Assembly: GCF_001294625.1 (NCBI RefSeq)
Contig: NZ_CP012677.1
Span: forward strand, 2,170,001-2,234,000
Source: Arthrobacter alpinus
GTDB taxonomy: Bacteria; Actinomycetota; Actinomycetes; Actinomycetales; Micrococcaceae
DNA length: 64,000 nucleotides
Direction of reading: 5' to 3'
In this document: positions 1 to 9,947 of the stretch, piece after piece
Position numbering within the stretch: the first letter of the stretch is position 1
How the letters are laid out: each line of letters begins with the position of its first letter
The notes under the pieces: generated by a model
The model's input: the letters and a program-made list of their open reading frames with translations, nothing else
What the model was told of the DNA's origin: nothing
Databases searched by the model: none
Program-made: the position numbers and the translations under genes

Positions 1-1010
1 CGACCCAGCTTCTCAATTAGCGGGATGCCCGGGCGGACGTCGGCAGCGATGACGCCACCGGCCACGTTGACAGCATCGGGCACAAGCTCGCCGGCCAGGG
101 CCAGGCGGACCGACTTGGCCACGGAGACGCCGGCCTTTTCCTGGGCCTCGTCCGTGGAGGCACCCAGGTGCGGGGTGGCAATGACGTTCTCCAGGGACAG
201 GAAGTCCACATCAGTGGCGGGTTCTTTGACGAACACGTCGATGCCGGCACCAGCAATTTCGCCCTCGCGCAGGGCAATGTTCAGGGCTGCTTCATCGATC
301 AAGCCGCCGCGGGCAACGTTGATAACGTAAGCGCTCTTCTTCATCTTTGCGAACGCTTTCGTGCCGATCATGCCCAGGGTTTCGGGCGTGCGCGGCATGT
401 GGATCGTGATGAAGTCCGACTGTTCCAGCAGCTCATCGAGGGTGAGCAGCTGGACACCGAGGCTGGCGGCGCGGGCCGAGGTGACATAGGGGTCGTACGC
501 GACGATCTCCATGCCGAAGGCCTTGGCGCGTTCGGTGATCAGGGCGCCAATGCGGCCCAGACCGATGATGCCGAGTTTCTTTTCCAGCAGTTCAGTGCCG
601 GTGTACTTGGAGCGCTTCCACTCACCGTTCTTCAGCGCGGTGCTAGCGGCCGGGATGTGCCGGGCCAGGGACAGGATGTGCCCAATGGTGAGTTCGGCGG
701 CGGAGACAATGTTCGACGTCGGCGCGTTGACCACCATGACCCCGGCCTGTGTTGCAGCCTTGATGTCCACGTTGTCCAGCCCCACACCGGCACGTGCAAT
801 GACCTTCAGTTTCTTGGCAGCAGCGATGGCTTCCGCGTCAACCAATGTTGCGGAGCGAACCAGGATCGCATCAACGTCCACAATAGCGGAAAGCAGCTGG
901 GCACGGTCGGCACCGTCGGTGTGACGGATTTCAAAATCGGGGCCAAGAGCCTCGATCGTGGCGGGCGAAAGTTCCTCAGCGAGGAGTACTACGGGCTTGG
1001 TGGCGCTCAC
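1..1010 (-). CDS. serA: D-3-phosphoglycerate dehydrogenase, 3' end beyond window
   Basis: SerA oxidises 3-phosphoglycerate with NAD as the first step of serine synthesis in the cytoplasm. About 336 codons are visible and the C-terminus lies off the left edge. The GTG start at 1010 follows AAAGAGGT and gives VSATKPVVLLAEEL. A GLGRIG nucleotide-binding loop is near residue 150, the substrate-binding ARGG segment near 231 and the catalytic HLGAST segment near 280. It is the last gene seen in the ilv cluster direction, but a terminator and about 240 bases separate it from ilvC, so it probably has its own promoter. Whether it carries the long ASB-ACT C-terminus cannot be seen. Confidence 0.95.
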   Translation of the reverse strand, partial: MSATKPVVLLAEELSPATIEALGPDFEIRHTDGADRAQLLSAIVDVDAILVRSATLVDAEAIAAAKKLKVIARAGVGLDNVDIKAATQAGVMVVNAPTSNIVSAAELTIGHILSLARHIPAASTALKNGEWKRSKYTGTELLEKKLGIIGLGRIGALITERAKAFGMEIVAYDPYVTSARAASLGVQLLTLDELLEQSDFITIHMPRTPETLGMIGTKAFAKMKKSAYVINVARGGLIDEAALNIALREGEIAGAGIDVFVKEPATDVDFLSLENVIATPHLGASTDEAQEKAGVSVAKSVRLALAGELVPDAVNVAGGVIAADVRPGIPLIEKLG

Positions 1011-1086
1011 CTGGTGACCTCTTTAGCTTTCATTTATGTTCTGGTGGGGATTTTGGTGAATGGTTCTTGCGGCGCCCTTGCGACGA

Positions 1087-1121
1087 CAAAAGCCGGTCTC
1101 CAGTTTATGGGAGACCGGCTT
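1087..1121 (-). terminator. intrinsic terminator after ilvC
   Basis: A 12-bp perfect stem pairs 1090-1101 with 1110-1121 around an 8-base loop. On the minus strand it is followed by four T residues. It lies 130 bases past the ilvC stop and ahead of serA, so it separates the two units. Confidence 0.75.
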
Positions 1122-1250
1122 CGGTGCCGTAACAATCCGAGACGACGGCGACGCAAGCGACGCACGTCACACAACGGAGAAACGTTGGTCCCACGCTTGC
1201 CAGCGTCCCGAAAAAACCGCGTCGACGATTTCCCGGGACGGCAAGTACTG

Positions 1251-2315
<1,065 letters not shown>

Positions 2316-2355
2316 TCAAATCAGTTTCTATGGGGCTTCAACGGCCCCGCAGTCG

Positions 2356-2868
2356 CTAGGAAGCGCGCAGTGCCCGGTCGCTCATGGAACGGGATCCCCG
2401 ACCAATAGCCAAGGTGCCGGATTGCACGATCTCACGAATGCCGAAAGGCTCCAGCACATTAAGCAGTGCCGCGAGCTTGTCCGGGTGGCCGGTCGCTTCA
2501 ATAATCAACGAGTCGGTGGACACGTCAACCACTGATGCACGGAAGAGATCTGCAGCTTGGGTGACTTGCAGTCTCGTGGCGGCATCCGCACGTACCTTGA
2601 CCAGGATGTGGTCCCGTTGCACGGAATTCTCTGAAACAAGTTCAACAATCTTTATGACATTGACTAGTTTATTCAGCTGCTTGGTGACTTGTTCAATCAA
2701 GTCGCCCTTGGCGTCGACCACCACCGTCATCCGGGACACCCCGGGGACTTCGGTGGGGCCAACGGCCAAGGAGTTGATGTTGAAGGCGCGCCGGGCAAAC
2801 ATGCTCGCCACGCGGGTCAGGACACCTGGCTTGTCTTCAACCAGGACGGAAAGAGTATGTCGAGTCAT
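2356..2868 (-). CDS. ilvN: acetolactate synthase small (regulatory) subunit
   Basis: IlvN is the ACT-domain regulatory subunit that binds the IlvB catalytic subunit and confers valine feedback inhibition. The 170-residue protein starts MTRHTLSVLVEDKPGVLTRV, a typical N-terminal ACT domain, followed by the conserved second half. I chose ATG at 2868 because AGAGGA lies about eight bases upstream; an in-frame start at 2889 would extend into ilvB and lacks a better ribosome site. The ilvB stop is only two bases upstream, so the pair is very likely translationally coupled. Confidence 0.97.
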   Translation of the reverse strand: MTRHTLSVLVEDKPGVLTRVASMFARRAFNINSLAVGPTEVPGVSRMTVVVDAKGDLIEQVTKQLNKLVNVIKIVELVSENSVQRDHILVKVRADAATRLQVTQAADLFRASVVDVSTDSLIIEATGHPDKLAALLNVLEPFGIREIVQSGTLAIGRGSRSMSDRALRAS

Positions 2869-2870
2869 TT

Positions 2871-4760
2871 CTAGTCCTCTTCTTCCCACACCGGGGTCAT
2901 GTTCCTGGCAACTTGAATTTGGTCATTGCTGACTCCGGAGGGCACCATCGGCCACACCATGGAGTCCGGACTGACCACAAAGTCAATGACGACCGGCCGG
3001 TCGTTAATGGCCAGTGCGGCTTCGATGGTGGCGTCGATGTCCTCCACACGCTCACAGCGCAAGCCGACGCAACCGTAGGCGTCGGCGAGCTTGACGAAGT
3101 CAGGGATGTGAATGGTGTCGTGGCCGGTGTTCAAGTCCGTGTTGGAGTAGCGGCTTTCATAGAACAACGTCTGCCACTGGCGCACCATCCCCAGGGAAGA
3201 GTTGTTGATGATGGCAACCTTGATCGGAATGTTGTTGATCCGACAGGTGGCCAGTTCCTGGTTCGTCATTTGGAAGCAGCCGTCGCCGTCGATCGCCCAG
3301 ACCACACGGTCCGGGTCGCCCACCTTGGCACCCATTGCCGCGGGCACCGAGTACCCCATGGTGCCGGCGCCGCCGGAGTTCACCCAGGAGTGGGGGCGCT
3401 CATACTTGATGAACTGTGCCGCCCACATCTGGTGCTGGCCAACGCCAGAGACATAAACACCCTCGGGGCCGGTCAGCTCGCCGATGCGGGAGATGACACG
3501 TTGCGGGGACATCAGACCGTCCTCGGGCTCGGTCCAGCCCAGCGGGTAGGTGTCGCGCAAGTTGCCCAAGAAGGTCCACCAGTCGCCCAAGTCGGGGTTG
3601 CCATTGGCCTCAAATTCGGCCTTGACTGCGGCCGCCAGGTCCGGGATGATCTCCTTCACGGAGCCCACGATCGGTACATCTGCGGTGCGGTTCTTAGAGA
3701 TCTCCGCAGGGTCGATGTCGGCGTGGATGACCTTGGCGTACGGGGCAAAGCTGCTCAACACGCCGGTGACGCGGTCGTCAAAGCGGGCCCCCAAGGTGAT
3801 GAGCAGGTCGGACTGCTGCAGTGCCGTCACGGCGGACACGGTGCCGTGCATTCCCGGCATACCCACGTGCAGGGGATGCGAATCAGGGAAGGCGCCGCGG
3901 GCCATCAACGTGGTGACAACCGGTGCGCCGGTCAGCTCGGCGAGCACCAACAGTTCCTTGGAGGCATGGGCCTTGATGACGCCGCCGCCAACATACAAAA
4001 CCGGCTTTTTCGCTTCGCGGATCAGCCGTGCTGCCTCACGCAACTGCTTGGAGTGGCCGCGGAACACGGGACGGTAACCGGGCAGGTCAATGACCGGTGG
4101 CCAGGAGAACGTCATCTGGCTCTGCTGGGCGTCCTTGGCAATGTCGACCAGGACGGGACCGGGGCGGCCAGTTGAGGCCAGATGGAAGGCCTCTGCCAGG
4201 ATGCGCGGGATGTCCTCGGGGTTTGTCACCAGATACGAATGTTTGGTGATGGGCATGGTGATGCCCACAATGTCAGCTTCCTGGAACGCATCTGTGCCAA
4301 TGACATGGCTCGAGACCTGGCCGGTGATGGCCACCAGCGGAACGGAGTCCATATGAGCGTCCATGATGGGCGTGACAAGGTTCGTTGCGCCGGGGCCGGA
4401 GGTTGCGATGCAGACACCCACCTGGCCGGTGACCATCGCATAGCCTTCGGCCGCATGGCCTGCGCCTTGTTCGTGCCGAACCAAGACGTGATTCAACGAA
4501 GAAGCCATGAGCGGATCATAAGTGGGCAAGATGGTGCCGCCTGGGAGACCGAAGATGTCCTTGACACCAAGTTCTTCAAGGGAGCGGACAATGGCCTCGG
4601 AGCCGAGCATCCGGATGGGTGCCACAACATTGTTGGGACCTACGACGGCGGAGGCTGGGTTGGTGGTGCTGAGCGTGCCACTGCTGCCACCTGGGTTACC
4701 ACCATGTCCGTGGGGCTTGCTTGCCATCAGCGCTGGGCTGGCGGGCGATCCTTTACTCAT
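2871..4760 (-). CDS. ilvB: acetolactate synthase large (catalytic) subunit
   Basis: IlvB is the thiamine-diphosphate and FAD enzyme that condenses pyruvate with pyruvate or 2-oxobutyrate, the committed step of branched-chain amino acid synthesis. [15 protein letters not shown] carries the catalytic Glu. [15 protein letters not shown] followed about 25 residues later by NN is the ThDP-Mg motif. I chose ATG at 4760 (MSKGSPASP, 629 residues) because AAAGGA precedes it closely; ATG at 4784 is possible but has no clear ribosome site. A Gly/Ser/His-rich stretch of about 50 residues precedes the core and is probably disordered. An attenuator and leader peptide lie upstream. Confidence 0.97.
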   Translation of the reverse strand: MSKGSPASPALMASKPHGHGGNPGGSSGTLSTTNPASAVVGPNNVVAPIRMLGSEAIVRSLEELGVKDIFGLPGGTILPTYDPLMASSLNHVLVRHEQGAGHAAEGYAMVTGQVGVCIATSGPGATNLVTPIMDAHMDSVPLVAITGQVSSHVIGTDAFQEADIVGITMPITKHSYLVTNPEDIPRILAEAFHLASTGRPGPVLVDIAKDAQQSQMTFSWPPVIDLPGYRPVFRGHSKQLREAARLIREAKKPVLYVGGGVIKAHASKELLVLAELTGAPVVTTLMARGAFPDSHPLHVGMPGMHGTVSAVTALQQSDLLITLGARFDDRVTGVLSSFAPYAKVIHADIDPAEISKNRTADVPIVGSVKEIIPDLAAAVKAEFEANGNPDLGDWWTFLGNLRDTYPLGWTEPEDGLMSPQRVISRIGELTGPEGVYVSGVGQHQMWAAQFIKYERPHSWVNSGGAGTMGYSVPAAMGAKVGDPDRVVWAIDGDGCFQMTNQELATCRINNIPIKVAIINNSSLGMVRQWQTLFYESRYSNTDLNTGHDTIHIPDFVKLADAYGCVGLRCERVEDIDATIEAALAINDRPVVIDFVVSPDSMVWPMVPSGVSNDQIQVARNMTPVWEEED

Positions 4761-4857
4761 CGGTTCTTCCTTTGGGGAACTCATGCTCTTAGGTGTTTCT
4801 TTTGTTTGCGTTCTTGGGTGAGTTACGCAGTAAATAGGAGTTGCCGGTGGTGTGGAA

Positions 4858-4900
4858 ACAAAAAAACCCCTCAGCCGAGAAGGCTCTCATGGAGGGGTTT
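4858..4900 (-). terminator. intrinsic terminator in the ilvB leader (probable attenuator)
   Basis: On the minus strand AAACCCCTC (4892-4900) pairs with GAGGGGTTT (4864-4872), with a smaller inner stem, followed by a run of seven T. It lies between a Leu/Val/Ile-rich leader ORF and ilvB, where a transcription attenuator is expected. I did not resolve the competing antiterminator helix. Confidence 0.8.
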
Positions 4901-4978
4901 GCGCGTGATGCGACGTTCTCTTCCTCTGGGATGTCAGAGAGTCGTGACCGTTAGGGTGTGGCCACTTTGCGTCACACG

Positions 4979-5011
4979 CTAGATAATGACGACTACGAGC
5001 TTCAATTGCAT
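4979..5011 (-). CDS. ilvB leader peptide (MQLKLVVVII)
   Basis: A ten-codon ORF reads Met-Gln-Leu-Lys-Leu-Val-Val-Val-Ile-Ile-stop. Seven of ten residues are the end products of the downstream pathway, and six of the last six codons are Leu, Val or Ile. GGGAG lies about nine bases before the ATG. About 78 bases separate its stop from the leader terminator, a standard attenuation layout: stalling on Leu/Val/Ile codons should favour antitermination and ilvBN expression. Leader-peptide attenuation of ilvBN is known in other actinobacteria such as Corynebacterium. The ORF is visible; regulation is inferred. Confidence 0.8.
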   Translation of the reverse strand: MQLKLVVVII

Positions 5012-5107
5012 ACTTGTAATCTCCCATTTTCAGCTCCGGAGTGCAAACAGCCCCGCTGCTCGTCTCACAATGTGGACCCGGTGTCCACCCTGTGGGCATG
5101 CGAAAAA

Positions 5108-6847
5108 TCAGCTGCAGTAGGCGCCCGTGGAGGCGCTGTTGACCAGCTTGGCATACTTGGCCAAGACTCCCGTGGTGAACTTGGCCGGAATCGGCGCCCA
5201 GCCATCTTTGCGGGATTCAAGCACGGAGTCCTCAACCAGGAGGTCAAAGGAGCGGGCGGCGATGTCGACACGGATCTTATCCCCGTCATGGACGAAGGCG
5301 ATGGGGCCGCCGTCGACCGCTTCCGGGGCGACGTGGCCGATGCAAAGGCCGGTGGTGCCACCGGAGAACCGGCCGTCGGTGAGCAGTAAGACGTCCTTGC
5401 CAAGGCCAGCGCCCTTGATGGCGCCGGTGATGGCAAGCATCTCGCGCATGCCCGGGCCACCTTTAGGTCCCTCGTAACGGATGACGACGACGTCGCCGGC
5501 GTGGATCTGGCCCTGATCCAGCGCGTCCAGCGCCGCCTGCTCGCGCTCAAAAACGCGGGCGGTGCCCTCAAAAACGTCCAGATCGAAGCCGGCGCTCTTG
5601 ACGACGGCGCCTTCCGGGGCCATGGAGCCGTGCAAGATGGTGATGCCGCCGGTCTTGTGGATGGGGTTATCCATGGCGCGCAGGACCTTCCCATCCGGAT
5701 CCGGCGGGTTGATCTCGGCGAGGTTCTGCGCAACCGTCTTGCCCGTAACGGTGAGGCAATCGCCATGAATGAGACCGGCGTCGAGCAGCGCCTTCATGAT
5801 GACAGGCACGCCGCCAATCTTGTCGACGTCGAACATGACGTAGCGACCAAAGGGCTTCAGGTCACCCAGGTGCGGGACTTTGTCGCCGATGCGGTTGAAG
5901 TCGGCAAGGGTGAGATCCACTTGTGCTTCGCGCGCGATCGCCAGCAGGTGCAACACGGCGTTGGTGGAGCCGCCGAAGGCCATGGTGACGGCGATGGCGT
6001 TTTCGAAGGCCTTCTTCGTCATGATGTCGCGGGCGCGGATGCCCTGGCGCAGCAAGTTCACGACGGCCTCGCCGGACTTGCGCGCATACATGTCCCGGCG
6101 GCGGTCTGCGCTGGGAGGGGCGGCCGAGCCCGGCAGGGACATGCCCAGTGCCTCGCCGATGCAGGCCATCGTATTGGCCGTGTACATCCCACCACAGGCG
6201 CCTTCGCCCGGGCAGATCGCACGCTCGATCGAGTCGAGGTCCTTCATACTCATTTTGCCGGCCGCGCACGCGCCTACGGCCTCGAAGGCGTCAATCAACG
6301 TGACTTCCTTCTCCGAGCCGTCCTCCATCTTCGCAAAGCCGGGCATGATGGATCCGGCATACAAGAACACGCTGGCCAGGTTCAGGCGGGCGGCTGCCAT
6401 CAGCATGCCGGGCAGGGACTTGTCGCAGCCAGCCAGCAGTACCGATCCGTCGAGGCGCTCGGCCATCATGACGGTTTCCACGGAGTCGGCGATCACCTCA
6501 CGCGAGACCAGAGAGAAGTGCATCCCCTCATGACCCATGGAGATGCCATCCGAGACGGAGATGGTGCCGAACTGCATGGGGAAGCCATCAGCGGCAAACA
6601 CGCCTTCTTTGGCACCCTGCGCTAAACGGTTCAGGGAAAGGTTGCAGGGCGTAATTTCATTCCACGAACTGGCCACCCCTATTTGCGGTTTCCTAAAGTC
6701 ATCGTCCCCCATGCCCACTGCGCGGAACATTCCACGGGCCGGGGCGGCATGGATGCCATCGGTGACAACCCGACTGCGGGGTTTGATGTCAGGCTTGCCA
6801 TCTGCTGTACGTACCACGTCGTCCGCTGAATTAGTTTCCGCGCTCAT
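5108..6847 (-). CDS. ilvD: dihydroxy-acid dehydratase
   Basis: IlvD dehydrates dihydroxyisovalerate or dihydroxymethylvalerate to the corresponding 2-oxo acid, the third common step of branched-chain synthesis. It has 579 residues. CDKSLPG and [16 protein letters not shown] contain conserved cysteines that ligate the Fe-S cluster. The start at 6847 ([10 protein letters not shown]) has no ribosome site, but TAGACT lies seven bases before the ATG, so the message may be leaderless. It is upstream of ilvB on the same strand, with the attenuated leader in the 348-base gap. Confidence 0.97.
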   Translation of the reverse strand: MSAETNSADDVVRTADGKPDIKPRSRVVTDGIHAAPARGMFRAVGMGDDDFRKPQIGVASSWNEITPCNLSLNRLAQGAKEGVFAADGFPMQFGTISVSDGISMGHEGMHFSLVSREVIADSVETVMMAERLDGSVLLAGCDKSLPGMLMAAARLNLASVFLYAGSIMPGFAKMEDGSEKEVTLIDAFEAVGACAAGKMSMKDLDSIERAICPGEGACGGMYTANTMACIGEALGMSLPGSAAPPSADRRRDMYARKSGEAVVNLLRQGIRARDIMTKKAFENAIAVTMAFGGSTNAVLHLLAIAREAQVDLTLADFNRIGDKVPHLGDLKPFGRYVMFDVDKIGGVPVIMKALLDAGLIHGDCLTVTGKTVAQNLAEINPPDPDGKVLRAMDNPIHKTGGITILHGSMAPEGAVVKSAGFDLDVFEGTARVFEREQAALDALDQGQIHAGDVVVIRYEGPKGGPGMREMLAITGAIKGAGLGKDVLLLTDGRFSGGTTGLCIGHVAPEAVDGGPIAFVHDGDKIRVDIAARSFDLLVEDSVLESRKDGWAPIPAKFTTGVLAKYAKLVNSASTGAYCS

Positions 6848-6947
6848 GAGCGCCAGTCTATTACCCGGGGCGTGAGCTAGGCCACCTTCAGGCCCGTTCG
6901 GGCTGGTGGCGAGAAATTCTTCCCCAAAATCCCCGTGTCAGAACCCC

Positions 6948-6965
6948 TAGATTCCGCGGAATCTA
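6948..6965. promoter_or_regulatory. 18-bp perfect palindrome between ilvD and tRNA-Lys
   Basis: TAGATTCCGCGGAATCTA is a perfect dyad 101 bases upstream of the ilvD start and 143 bases before the first tRNA-Lys. Each arm also resembles a -10 box (TAGATT), so it could be an operator or a symmetrical promoter element. No good -35 was found for either direction. Confidence 0.4.
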
Positions 6966-7018
6966 CCGGGTTGAACTGTGATTCATGCCGCAAAACTGAC
7001 AGAACGTGGCTTTTCGAT

Positions 7019-7047
7019 TTCACACTCCACAAAAAAACCCGTATAGT
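7019..7047 (+). promoter_or_regulatory. promoter of tRNA-Lys (copy 1)
   Basis: TTCACA (7019-7024), a 17-base spacer and TATAGT (7042-7047) form a near-consensus housekeeping promoter. The tRNA begins 62 bases after the -10, leaving a short 5' leader for RNase P removal. Confidence 0.7.
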
Positions 7048-7108
7048 TTCATGTCGTTGCGAGGAACACTAGGGATTCATTCCTTTGGGCTTCTAAGCAG
7101 TGAACGAT

Positions 7109-7181
7109 GCACCCCTAGCTCAATTGGCAGAGCAATTGACTCTTAATCAATGGGTTTCCGGTTCAAGTCCGGAGGGGTGCA
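7109..7181 (+). tRNA. tRNA-Lys(CTT), copy 1
   Basis: A 73-base cloverleaf is visible: acceptor GCACCCC with GGGGTGC, D stem GCTC/GAGC, anticodon stem ATTGA/TCAAT with loop CTCTTAA (anticodon CTT, reading AAG), and a T arm with GTTCAAGTC. The discriminator is A and CCA is not encoded. A strong promoter precedes it and an intrinsic terminator follows immediately. Confidence 0.98.
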
Positions 7182-7186
7182 CGGGT

Positions 7187-7232
7187 AAAACCGTTCCAAC
7201 ACTGGTAACATGCGGTGTTGGAACGGTTTTTT
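7187..7232 (+). terminator. terminator between the two tRNA-Lys genes
   Basis: A 16-bp stem pairs 7187-7202 with 7215-7230 and is followed by further T residues. It begins six bases after tRNA-Lys copy 1, and copy 2 begins about 20 bases beyond its end. Confidence 0.85.
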
Positions 7233-7251
7233 ACGCAAATGAATGAAAGAG

Positions 7252-7324
7252 GCACCCCTAGCTCAATTGGCAGAGCAATTGACTCTTAATCAATGGGTTT
7301 CCGGTTCAAGTCCGGAGGGGTGCA
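7252..7324 (+). tRNA. tRNA-Lys(CTT), copy 2
   Basis: All 73 bases match copy 1, including anticodon CTT. Only about 20 bases separate it from the preceding terminator and no promoter is visible there, so expression must rely on read-through or on a promoter inside copy 1. It is followed by its own terminator. Confidence 0.98.
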
Positions 7325-7335
7325 CGGTTAAGAAT

Positions 7336-7370
7336 AACCCCCGATTCGCGCAGGCGAGTCGGGGGTTGTT
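7336..7370 (+). terminator. terminator after tRNA-Lys copy 2
   Basis: AACCCCCGA (7336-7344) pairs with TCGGGGGTT (7359-7367), followed by GTTTCGTTTT. Confidence 0.8.
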
Positions 7371-7503
7371 TCGTTTTCCCCAACAATCCTGACACCCCTC
7401 ACCGGTCCGGGCGTCAACTGGCCTACGCTGGAATCAACACCCCCGCCCCACAGGACCCAAGCCCCCTAGGACGCTGCCGCGCAGTGGCCAGAAGGAGATC
7501 TCC

Positions 7504-7980
7504 ATGACCGAACGCCTCGTCCCCGGTGTCACCGCCCCCGCATTCGCCCTCCCGAACGCAAGTGGTGGAACCACTGCCCTGGCGGACTTTGCCGGCCACA
7601 ATGTGGTGGTCTACTTTTATCCGGCGGCCTCAACGCCTGGCTGCACCAAGCAGGCCTGCGACTTTCGCGACAATCTAGCTTCGCTGCAGTCAGCCGGCTA
7701 CCAAGTGGTGGGCATCTCCCCCGACCCTGTCGCCAAGCTCGCGAAATTCGCAGCCATAGAGGAACTTCCATTCCCGCTGCTCTCCGATGAGGACCACAGC
7801 GTCGCGGAAGCTTATGCGTCCTGGGGTGAGAAGAAAAACTACGGCAAGACCTATCAGGGCCTCATCCGTTCCACCCTCGTGATTGACGGAGCCGGCAAGG
7901 TGTCCTTGGCCCAGTACAACGTTCGAGCTACCGGTCACGTGGCGAAGTTGCGCCGTGATTTGAATATCGACCCCTCATAA
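7504..7980 (+). CDS. bcp: thioredoxin-dependent peroxiredoxin, Bcp/PrxQ type
   Basis: This 158-residue cytoplasmic peroxiredoxin reduces hydrogen peroxide and organic hydroperoxides using thioredoxin. The motif STPGCTKQACDFRD carries the peroxidatic Cys47 and, five residues later, Cys52, the arrangement typical of PrxQ enzymes with an intramolecular disulfide. The ATG at 7504 follows AGAAGGAGATCTCC with an AAGGAG ribosome site. It is a single-gene unit and ends at a bidirectional terminator shared with the convergent tRNA-Leu gene. Confidence 0.95.
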   Translation: MTERLVPGVTAPAFALPNASGGTTALADFAGHNVVVYFYPAASTPGCTKQACDFRDNLASLQSAGYQVVGISPDPVAKLAKFAAIEELPFPLLSDEDHSVAEAYASWGEKKNYGKTYQGLIRSTLVIDGAGKVSLAQYNVRATGHVAKLRRDLNIDPS

Positions 7981-7991
7981 CCCACACATGA

Positions 7992-8026
7992 AAAAGCCCC
8001 GTAACCATAGCCGGTTGCGGGGCTTT
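7992..8026. terminator. bidirectional terminator between bcp and tRNA-Leu
   Basis: AAAGCCCCGTAACC pairs with GGTTGCGGGGCTTT around a short loop. In the minus direction it is followed by TTTTT, so it serves tRNA-Leu well. In the plus direction it follows the bcp stop by about a dozen bases. Confidence 0.85.
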
Positions 8027-8030
8027 CATT

Positions 8031-8115
8031 TGGTGCGCAAGAGGGGACTTGAACCCCTACGCCCGAAGGCACAGGTACCTAAAACCTGCGTGTCTACCAA
8101 TTCCACCACTCGCGC
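8031..8115 (-). tRNA. tRNA-Leu(TAG)
   Basis: The minus strand reads GCGCGAGTGGTGGAATTGG at the 5' end, an anticodon stem CAGGT/ACCTG with loop TTTAGGT (anticodon TAG, reading CTA), a long variable arm typical of class II tRNAs, a T arm with GGTTCAAGTCC, and an acceptor 3' strand followed by an encoded ACCA. A -10-like TATAGA lies about ten bases upstream; the -35 is weak. Confidence 0.96.
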
Positions 8116-8200
8116 GTGATGTCTATAAGACGTGACAATACTACCGTGCATTTGAACCACCCGAAGACAGTAAGGTGTGCGCCCGCGGCCAATGCCAAGA

Positions 8201-8226
8201 ATCAGCCACTAAGATAAGTGGCTGAT
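8201..8226. promoter_or_regulatory. inverted repeat centred on a -10-like box
   Basis: ATCAGCCACT (8201-8210) and AGTGGCTGAT (8217-8226) are perfect 10-bp inverted arms around AAGATA. The hexamer TAAGAT (8210-8215) sits inside, 44 bases before the start of the binding-protein gene. The placement suggests an operator overlapping the promoter. It is a single copy and no regulator gene is adjacent. Confidence 0.5.
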
Positions 8227-8258
8227 GGGATTCCACCACGCATAAGGAGACACAACTC

Positions 8259-9947
8259 GTGCCAACCGACGCCGGCCACCTGCTCAAGGCAGGGCGACGT
8301 GCAGTGGCGATTGCCGCCGTCGTACTTCTGGCGGCCACCGGCTGCACGAATCCTCTGGTTCCTGATCCCACTGACACGACGGCGTCCACGCCCGCAGTCG
8401 CCCCTGTCACCTTCACTCTGGGCACGGCCGCGGACCCGAGAGGATTCGACCCCGCCCTGGTCTCTGACAGCGAGTCCTACCGGGTGACCCGGCAGGTGCT
8501 GGAGGGCCTGGTGACGGTGGACCCCGTCACCGGCGCCCCGGCACCGAGCCTGGCCACCGAGTGGAAAGAGCTCGACGACGGCTTGGGCTACTCCTTCAAG
8601 CTGCGCCCGGGCGTCACCTTTCACGACGGCACCGCCTTTGACGCAGCGGCCGTGTGCACGAACTTCAACCGCTGGTACACCATGCCCGTGGCGACGCGCG
8701 GGGACGGCTCATCGGCCATGTTCAAGCAGGTCTTCAGGGGCTTCTCGGACAGCCCCGCAGATTCCTTGTACAACAGCTGCACGGTGACAGGCCCGTTGGG
8801 CGTGACCCTCAGCCTGAAAATGCGGCTGACAGGGTTCTTGCAGGCACTGACCATGCCGGCCTTCGCCATCTCCTCCCCGGCGTCCCTTGCGCAGGGTAGC
8901 GCCAATGTCTTGGATCAGACAATGGGCGCCAACAAGGTCTCAAAGTATGCCCTGCACCCTGTGGGGACGGGGCCCTTTACCTTCACCTCGGCCGCCAATG
9001 AGGTCACCACCATGATCGCCTACCCCAAATACTGGGGTGAGAAGGGCCAGATCACGTCGTTGAAATTTATCACCTACAGCCAGCCTGAGGCCCGGCTGGC
9101 CGCCCTGGAAGACGGCACCCTGGACGGTTTTGACCCCGTAACCCCGAGTAATTTCGACAAGCTCATCAAAAGCGGCAAGCAGGTACTGCAGCGGGACCCG
9201 TTCTCCGTCATGTATGTGGGCATCAACCAGACGGTGCCGGTCATGGCGGACTTGAAGGTGCGTGAAGCCATTGCGGCTGCCATTGACAAGACCACCTTGG
9301 TGAATGATTTTTTCATCGCCGGAACCGCCACCACAGCCCAGTTCATCCCACCGAAGTTGAGCGGCTTCAACAATGCCGTGCAGGGCATAGCCTTCGATCC
9401 GGCCAAGGCCAAGGCGCTGCTGGCCGAGTCAAGCTACAAGGGTGAGGAGCTGAAGTTCTACTACCCCACCAACGCCGCCAGGACCTACCTGCCCACGCCT
9501 GAAAAGGTTTACGCAGAGATCGCCCGGCAGCTGACGGCCGTGGGCTTGAATATCAAGCCGGTTCCCATCGCCTGGAACGACGGCTACGTTGCTGCCGTAA
9601 CCAGCCCGGGCGACCACGCGCTGAGCCTGATGGGTTGGAATGGCAGTTACTCGGATCCGGACAACTTCGTGGGGCCTCTCTTCGGCTCCCCCAACGGCGA
9701 GTTGGGTCTAGTTGACCCGCAACTGGTCTCCAAAATCACCCGCGCCCGCAGCCTGCCCAATGGTGCCGAGCGGGCCGCGGCCTACGAATCCGTCAGCAAG
9801 CAGATCGCCGCCACGGTCCCGGCAGTGCCCATCGCCTTCCCCATCTCGGCGATCGCGCTTTCTGACCGCGTAGCCAATTACCCGCTCAGCCCGGTGCTCA
9901 ACGAAGTCTTCAACCACGTCACATTCAACAAGCCCTCGGCTGGTTAG
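8259..9947 (+). CDS. ABC transporter solute-binding lipoprotein, family 5 (peptide/nickel type)
   Basis: This 562-residue exported lipoprotein belongs to the SBP_bac_5 family that captures oligopeptides or similar solutes for ABC importers. A signal peptide with a hydrophobic run AIAAVVLLAATGC ends in a lipobox Cys near residue 29. Family blocks include the DPRGFDPALV start, SFKLRPGVTFHDGT and the region NPLSPVLNEVF near the end. GTG at 8259 follows AAGGAG by about ten bases. No permease or ATPase genes are adjacent, so it either shares a transporter encoded elsewhere or acts as an orphan binding protein. A perfect inverted repeat overlaps its likely promoter. Confidence 0.9.
   Translation: MPTDAGHLLKAGRRAVAIAAVVLLAATGCTNPLVPDPTDTTASTPAVAPVTFTLGTAADPRGFDPALVSDSESYRVTRQVLEGLVTVDPVTGAPAPSLATEWKELDDGLGYSFKLRPGVTFHDGTAFDAAAVCTNFNRWYTMPVATRGDGSSAMFKQVFRGFSDSPADSLYNSCTVTGPLGVTLSLKMRLTGFLQALTMPAFAISSPASLAQGSANVLDQTMGANKVSKYALHPVGTGPFTFTSAANEVTTMIAYPKYWGEKGQITSLKFITYSQPEARLAALEDGTLDGFDPVTPSNFDKLIKSGKQVLQRDPFSVMYVGINQTVPVMADLKVREAIAAAIDKTTLVNDFFIAGTATTAQFIPPKLSGFNNAVQGIAFDPAKAKALLAESSYKGEELKFYYPTNAARTYLPTPEKVYAEIARQLTAVGLNIKPVPIAWNDGYVAAVTSPGDHALSLMGWNGSYSDPDNFVGPLFGSPNGELGLVDPQLVSKITRARSLPNGAERAAAYESVSKQIAATVPAVPIAFPISAIALSDRVANYPLSPVLNEVFNHVTFNKPSAG

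Noticed and set aside
4858..5011. T-box riboswitch before ilvB
   Set aside because: No T-box core sequence or specifier-loop pattern was seen; a Leu/Val/Ile leader ORF and terminator are enough.
4887..5099. 70-codon minus-strand ORF in the ilvB leader
   Set aside because: It overlaps the ten-codon leader in another frame, has no ribosome site and no recognisable sequence. The short leader explains the interval better.
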